DNA of 64,000 nt from contig CP097466.1 of the NCBI GenBank assembly GCA_041874725.1, positions 3,720,001-3,784,000 of the forward strand. Reading direction: 5' to 3'. This DNA comes from Duganella sp. BuS-21. Its GTDB lineage: Bacteria > Pseudomonadota > Gammaproteobacteria > Burkholderiales > Burkholderiaceae_D. Below are positions 62,098-64,000 of the stretch, one piece after another (within the stretch, counting starts at the first letter, position 1; every line of letters begins with the position of its first letter). The notes under the pieces are model-generated. The model was not told the origin of the DNA. It searched no databases and saw nothing but the letters and a program-made list of their open reading frames with translations. Position numbers and translations under genes: made by a program.

Positions 62098-62131
62098 GTG
62101 CGATATGCGCACAATGTGTGCGAGTAGCGAA
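62098..62131. promoter_or_regulatory. IclR-type operator between the regulator and pcaH
   Basis: GTGCG (62098-62102) and CGCAC (62108-62112) form a palindrome, and a further GTGCGAGTAGCGA copy starts 20 bases (two helical turns) later at 62118. The arrangement and sequence resemble the PcaU/PobR boxes of Acinetobacter (an inverted pair plus a direct repeat). The site is 21 bases from the regulator start and about 90 from pcaH. Confidence 0.6.
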
Positions 62132-62222
62132 TATAGCACGCAGCCGGCATCTTGTCTGCTGGGCGGCGGCTTCGTACCATGATCAAAGCAGGCATTTAGC
62201 TAATAATCAGAGGAGACTAGCT

Positions 62223-62915
62223 GTGAAATTCGACGCCATCGCCCCCGGTGTGTACCCGGAACTGGTTTATCCACCCTATAAATCGACCGCCCATCGCGGT
62301 CCGCGCCAGCCGCTGCTGCGCCTCGATGCGCCGGTGCCGGTATCGCAAAACATCGCGCCTTCGCAGCGCATCCTGCTGCCCAACGACGCCGACCTGACCG
62401 TCCATGGCGACAGCGCGCCGCTGGGCGAGAAAATCGTCGTCACCGGCCGCGTGGTCGACGAAGACGGTAAGCCCGTGCGCAATTCGCTGGTGGAAGTCTG
62501 GCAGTGCAACGCCGCCGGCCGCTATCGCCACAAGAAGGACCAGCACGACGCGCCGCTCGATCCCAACTTCAACGGCTGGGGCAAGATGATGACCGACGAC
62601 GACGGCCGCTATCGCCTCGTCACCATCAAGCCCGGCCCCTACCCTTGGGGCAATCATGAAAAGGCCTGGCGCCCGGCGCACATCCACTTCTCGCTGTTCG
62701 GAAATGTGTACGCGCAGCGCCTGGTGACGCAGATGTACTTTCCCGGCGATCCGCTGTTCGACTACGATCCGATCTTCCAGAGCATTCCCGATCTGACCGC
62801 GCGCGATCGCCTGATCTCGCGCTTCAGCCTTGAGCAAACCGTGAGCGACCAGATGCTGGGCTATGAGTTCGACATCGTCCTGCGCGGCCGCGACGCCACG
62901 CCTTTCGGCATCTGA
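62223..62915 (+). CDS. pcaH: Protocatechuate 3,4-dioxygenase, beta subunit
   Basis: The 230-residue subunit contains the Fe(III) site: Y101 (NAAGRYRHKKDQ), Y140 (PGPYPWGN) and H153/H155 (WRPAHIHFSLFG), with the matching arginine before HIH. It cleaves protocatechuate to 3-carboxy-cis,cis-muconate, together with PcaG. It begins with GTG at 62223, with AGGAG 7 bases upstream; this gives the usual family length, whereas the ATG-started frame from 62088 runs through the operator region. pcaG follows after 10 bases. Confidence 0.94.
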   Translation: MKFDAIAPGVYPELVYPPYKSTAHRGPRQPLLRLDAPVPVSQNIAPSQRILLPNDADLTVHGDSAPLGEKIVVTGRVVDEDGKPVRNSLVEVWQCNAAGRYRHKKDQHDAPLDPNFNGWGKMMTDDDGRYRLVTIKPGPYPWGNHEKAWRPAHIHFSLFGNVYAQRLVTQMYFPGDPLFDYDPIFQSIPDLTARDRLISRFSLEQTVSDQMLGYEFDIVLRGRDATPFGI

Positions 62916-62925
62916 GGAGACACGC

Positions 62926-63423
62926 ATGAGCAATATCACTACTTCGCAAACCATCGGCCCGTTCTCGCACGAAGCGTGGAAGTGGGCCACCGACTTGAAC
63001 ACCGCCGCCGGCGCCATCACCATCAGCGGCATCATCTACGACGGCGCCGGTGTGCCGATCAACGACGCCCAGCTTGAATCGTGGCAGCCCGCCGCCGATG
63101 CCGAGTCGGCGCAGCAGATTCCCGGCTTCCGCCGTGTGCCCAGCGGCGAGGACGGCGGCTTCCGCTTCCAGCTATCGAAGTGCGAGCAGGCGCCGGGCGA
63201 GCCGCTGGCCTACATCACCGTCTTCGCGCGCGGCCTGGTGAAGCACCAATTCACCGCCGTGTTCCTGGCCGACGACGCCGGCCTGTCGCAGTCCGCTATA
63301 CTGGACCAGGTGCCCTCGGCACGCCGCGCCACGCTGCTGGCCGAGCGCAACGCCGACGGCAGCTACCGCTGGGACATCCACATGCAGGGCGAACGCGAGA
63401 CCGTATTCTTCGACTATGAGTAA
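62926..63423 (+). CDS. pcaG: Protocatechuate 3,4-dioxygenase, alpha subunit
   Basis: This 165-residue protein has the alpha-subunit start TTSQTIGPFSHEAWKWA and the shared intradiol-dioxygenase sandwich (ITISGIIYDGAGVPINDAQLE, GGFRFQL, YITVFARGLVKHQFTAVFL). It carries no iron but forms part of the active site. At 165 residues it is shorter than the roughly 200 of Pseudomonas PcaG, because internal loops are reduced; the reading frame is intact and ends ETVFFDYE. GAGGAGA precedes the ATG. Confidence 0.92.
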   Translation: MSNITTSQTIGPFSHEAWKWATDLNTAAGAITISGIIYDGAGVPINDAQLESWQPAADAESAQQIPGFRRVPSGEDGGFRFQLSKCEQAPGEPLAYITVFARGLVKHQFTAVFLADDAGLSQSAILDQVPSARRATLLAERNADGSYRWDIHMQGERETVFFDYE

Positions 63424-63432
63424 CCAGGATAT

Positions 63433-64000
63433 ATGAGCGTATCGATTTTCGACAGCTTCCTCACCAGCAGCGACATGATTGCGGTATTCGACGATGCCGC
63501 GATCATGCAGTCCATGCTGCGCTTTGAGCAGGCGCTGGCACAGGCGCAGGCCGATGTCGGCCTGCTGCCGCAAACCACGGCGCAAACCATCGCCGACGCC
63601 TGCGACGTGCAGCGCTACGACGTGCAGGCGCTCATCCTCGCCAGTCGCCGCGCCGGCAGTCTCGCTATCCCATTGGTGAAAGCGCTGAAAGACACCGTGG
63701 CCGCCAGCGACAAGCCGGCTGCCGCCAAGGTCCATTTCGGCGGCACCAGCCAGGACGTGATCGACACCGCCATGGTGCTGGCCACGCGCGCAGCCGTACA
63801 ATTGCTCGACGACGGCCTGCACGACCTCACCGGCCGCCTGCTGCAACTGGCGGAGCAGCACGTCGCCACGCCGGTGCTGGCGCGCACGCTGATGCAGCCG
63901 GCGCAAATCACCTCGCTGGGCTTCAAGATGGCCGCCTGGCTGGCGCCGCTGGTCCGCGCACGCGCGCGCCTGCGCGTAGCGGCCGCGCGCGCGCTGCAAT
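63433..64000 (+). CDS. pcaB: 3-carboxy-cis,cis-muconate cycloisomerase (partial)
   Basis: The first 189 codons of a fumarase/aspartase-superfamily protein are present: SIFDSFLTSSDMIAVFDDAA, FEQALAQAQADVGLLP, KVHFGGTSQDVIDTAMVLAT and TLMQPAQITSLGFKMAAWL, which match PcaB. It would convert the PcaHG product to the muconolactone. The window ends inside the gene. The ATG at 63433 follows pcaG after 9 bases with a CAGGA ribosome site. Confidence 0.92.
   Translation, partial: MSVSIFDSFLTSSDMIAVFDDAAIMQSMLRFEQALAQAQADVGLLPQTTAQTIADACDVQRYDVQALILASRRAGSLAIPLVKALKDTVAASDKPAAAKVHFGGTSQDVIDTAMVLATRAAVQLLDDGLHDLTGRLLQLAEQHVATPVLARTLMQPAQITSLGFKMAAWLAPLVRARARLRVAAARALQ

Noticed and set aside
1..64000. 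tRNA, rRNA, CRISPR array, prophage or integrase genes
   Set aside because: Reading both strands showed no tRNA-like cloverleaf, rRNA-like segment, regular spacer array, or integrase/transposase protein. This is a visual judgement; a tRNA/CRISPR search program was not available.

Overview
The window is dense, GC-rich DNA (about two thirds G+C by eye). Gene content suggests a free-living, metabolically versatile betaproteobacterium, most likely Oxalobacteraceae (Massilia / Duganella / Rugamonas group). The reasons are the aromatic-acid catabolism genes, numerous TonB receptors and sensor kinases, short intergenic gaps with ATGA overlaps, and palindromic repeats with GGGTCAG-type ends. This placement is inference; no rRNA or tRNA gene was seen.

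Layout. 1-3.9 kb: end of a membrane protein, a YheO/DauR-type regulator, and a divergent operon of secreted RidA, an M19-like protein and an amidohydrolase. 3.9-11.4 kb: an aromatic amino acid permease and two tandem propeller-type histidine kinases. 11.5-20.6 kb: a TonB receptor, a hybrid kinase coupled to a REC-GGDEF protein, a decayed sugar-binding domain fragment and a second hybrid kinase. 20.7-25 kb: glycerate kinase, a cationic amino acid type permease, a GlxA-type AraC regulator and a thioesterase. 25-32.7 kb: a ferulate / hydroxycinnamate island (MarR regulator with a palindromic operator, ech, vdh, fcs, a periplasmic binding protein and a tannase/feruloyl-esterase lipoprotein). 32.7-43.3 kb: pentapeptide-repeat protein, NTF2-like protein, Na+/H+ antiporter, a paoABC-type aldehyde oxidoreductase, a membrane acyltransferase-like protein and an NDP-forming acyl-CoA synthetase/GNAT fusion. 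43.3-43.9 kb: a chimeric gene remnant abutting a hairpin repeat element. 43.9-56.3 kb: a glycan (probably arabinan-type) utilisation locus with two GH93-like propeller enzymes, a TonB receptor, a dedicated regulator, a clan GH-A hydrolase and a complete sugar ABC transporter. 56.4-61.1 kb: a four-gene operon with an LTA-synthase-family phosphotransferase, two membrane proteins and a BNR propeller protein. 61.2 kb to the end: a second copy of the hairpin element, then an IclR regulator divergent from pcaH, pcaG and pcaB (cut by the window edge).

How it works together. The esterase can release ferulate from plant cell wall. Fcs, Ech and Vdh take ferulate to vanillate, with PaoABC as a possible second route for the aldehyde. 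After O-demethylation (vanAB is not in this window) protocatechuate would enter PcaHGB. The glycan locus would remove arabinose-type side chains, which in plant cell walls carry the ferulate esters. Together the window reads as a plant-polymer degradation neighbourhood surrounded by sensory proteins. The least explained parts are the 56.4-61.1 kb operon, the M19-like protein with altered metal ligands, and the repeat elements with conserved ends and variable but self-complementary cores.
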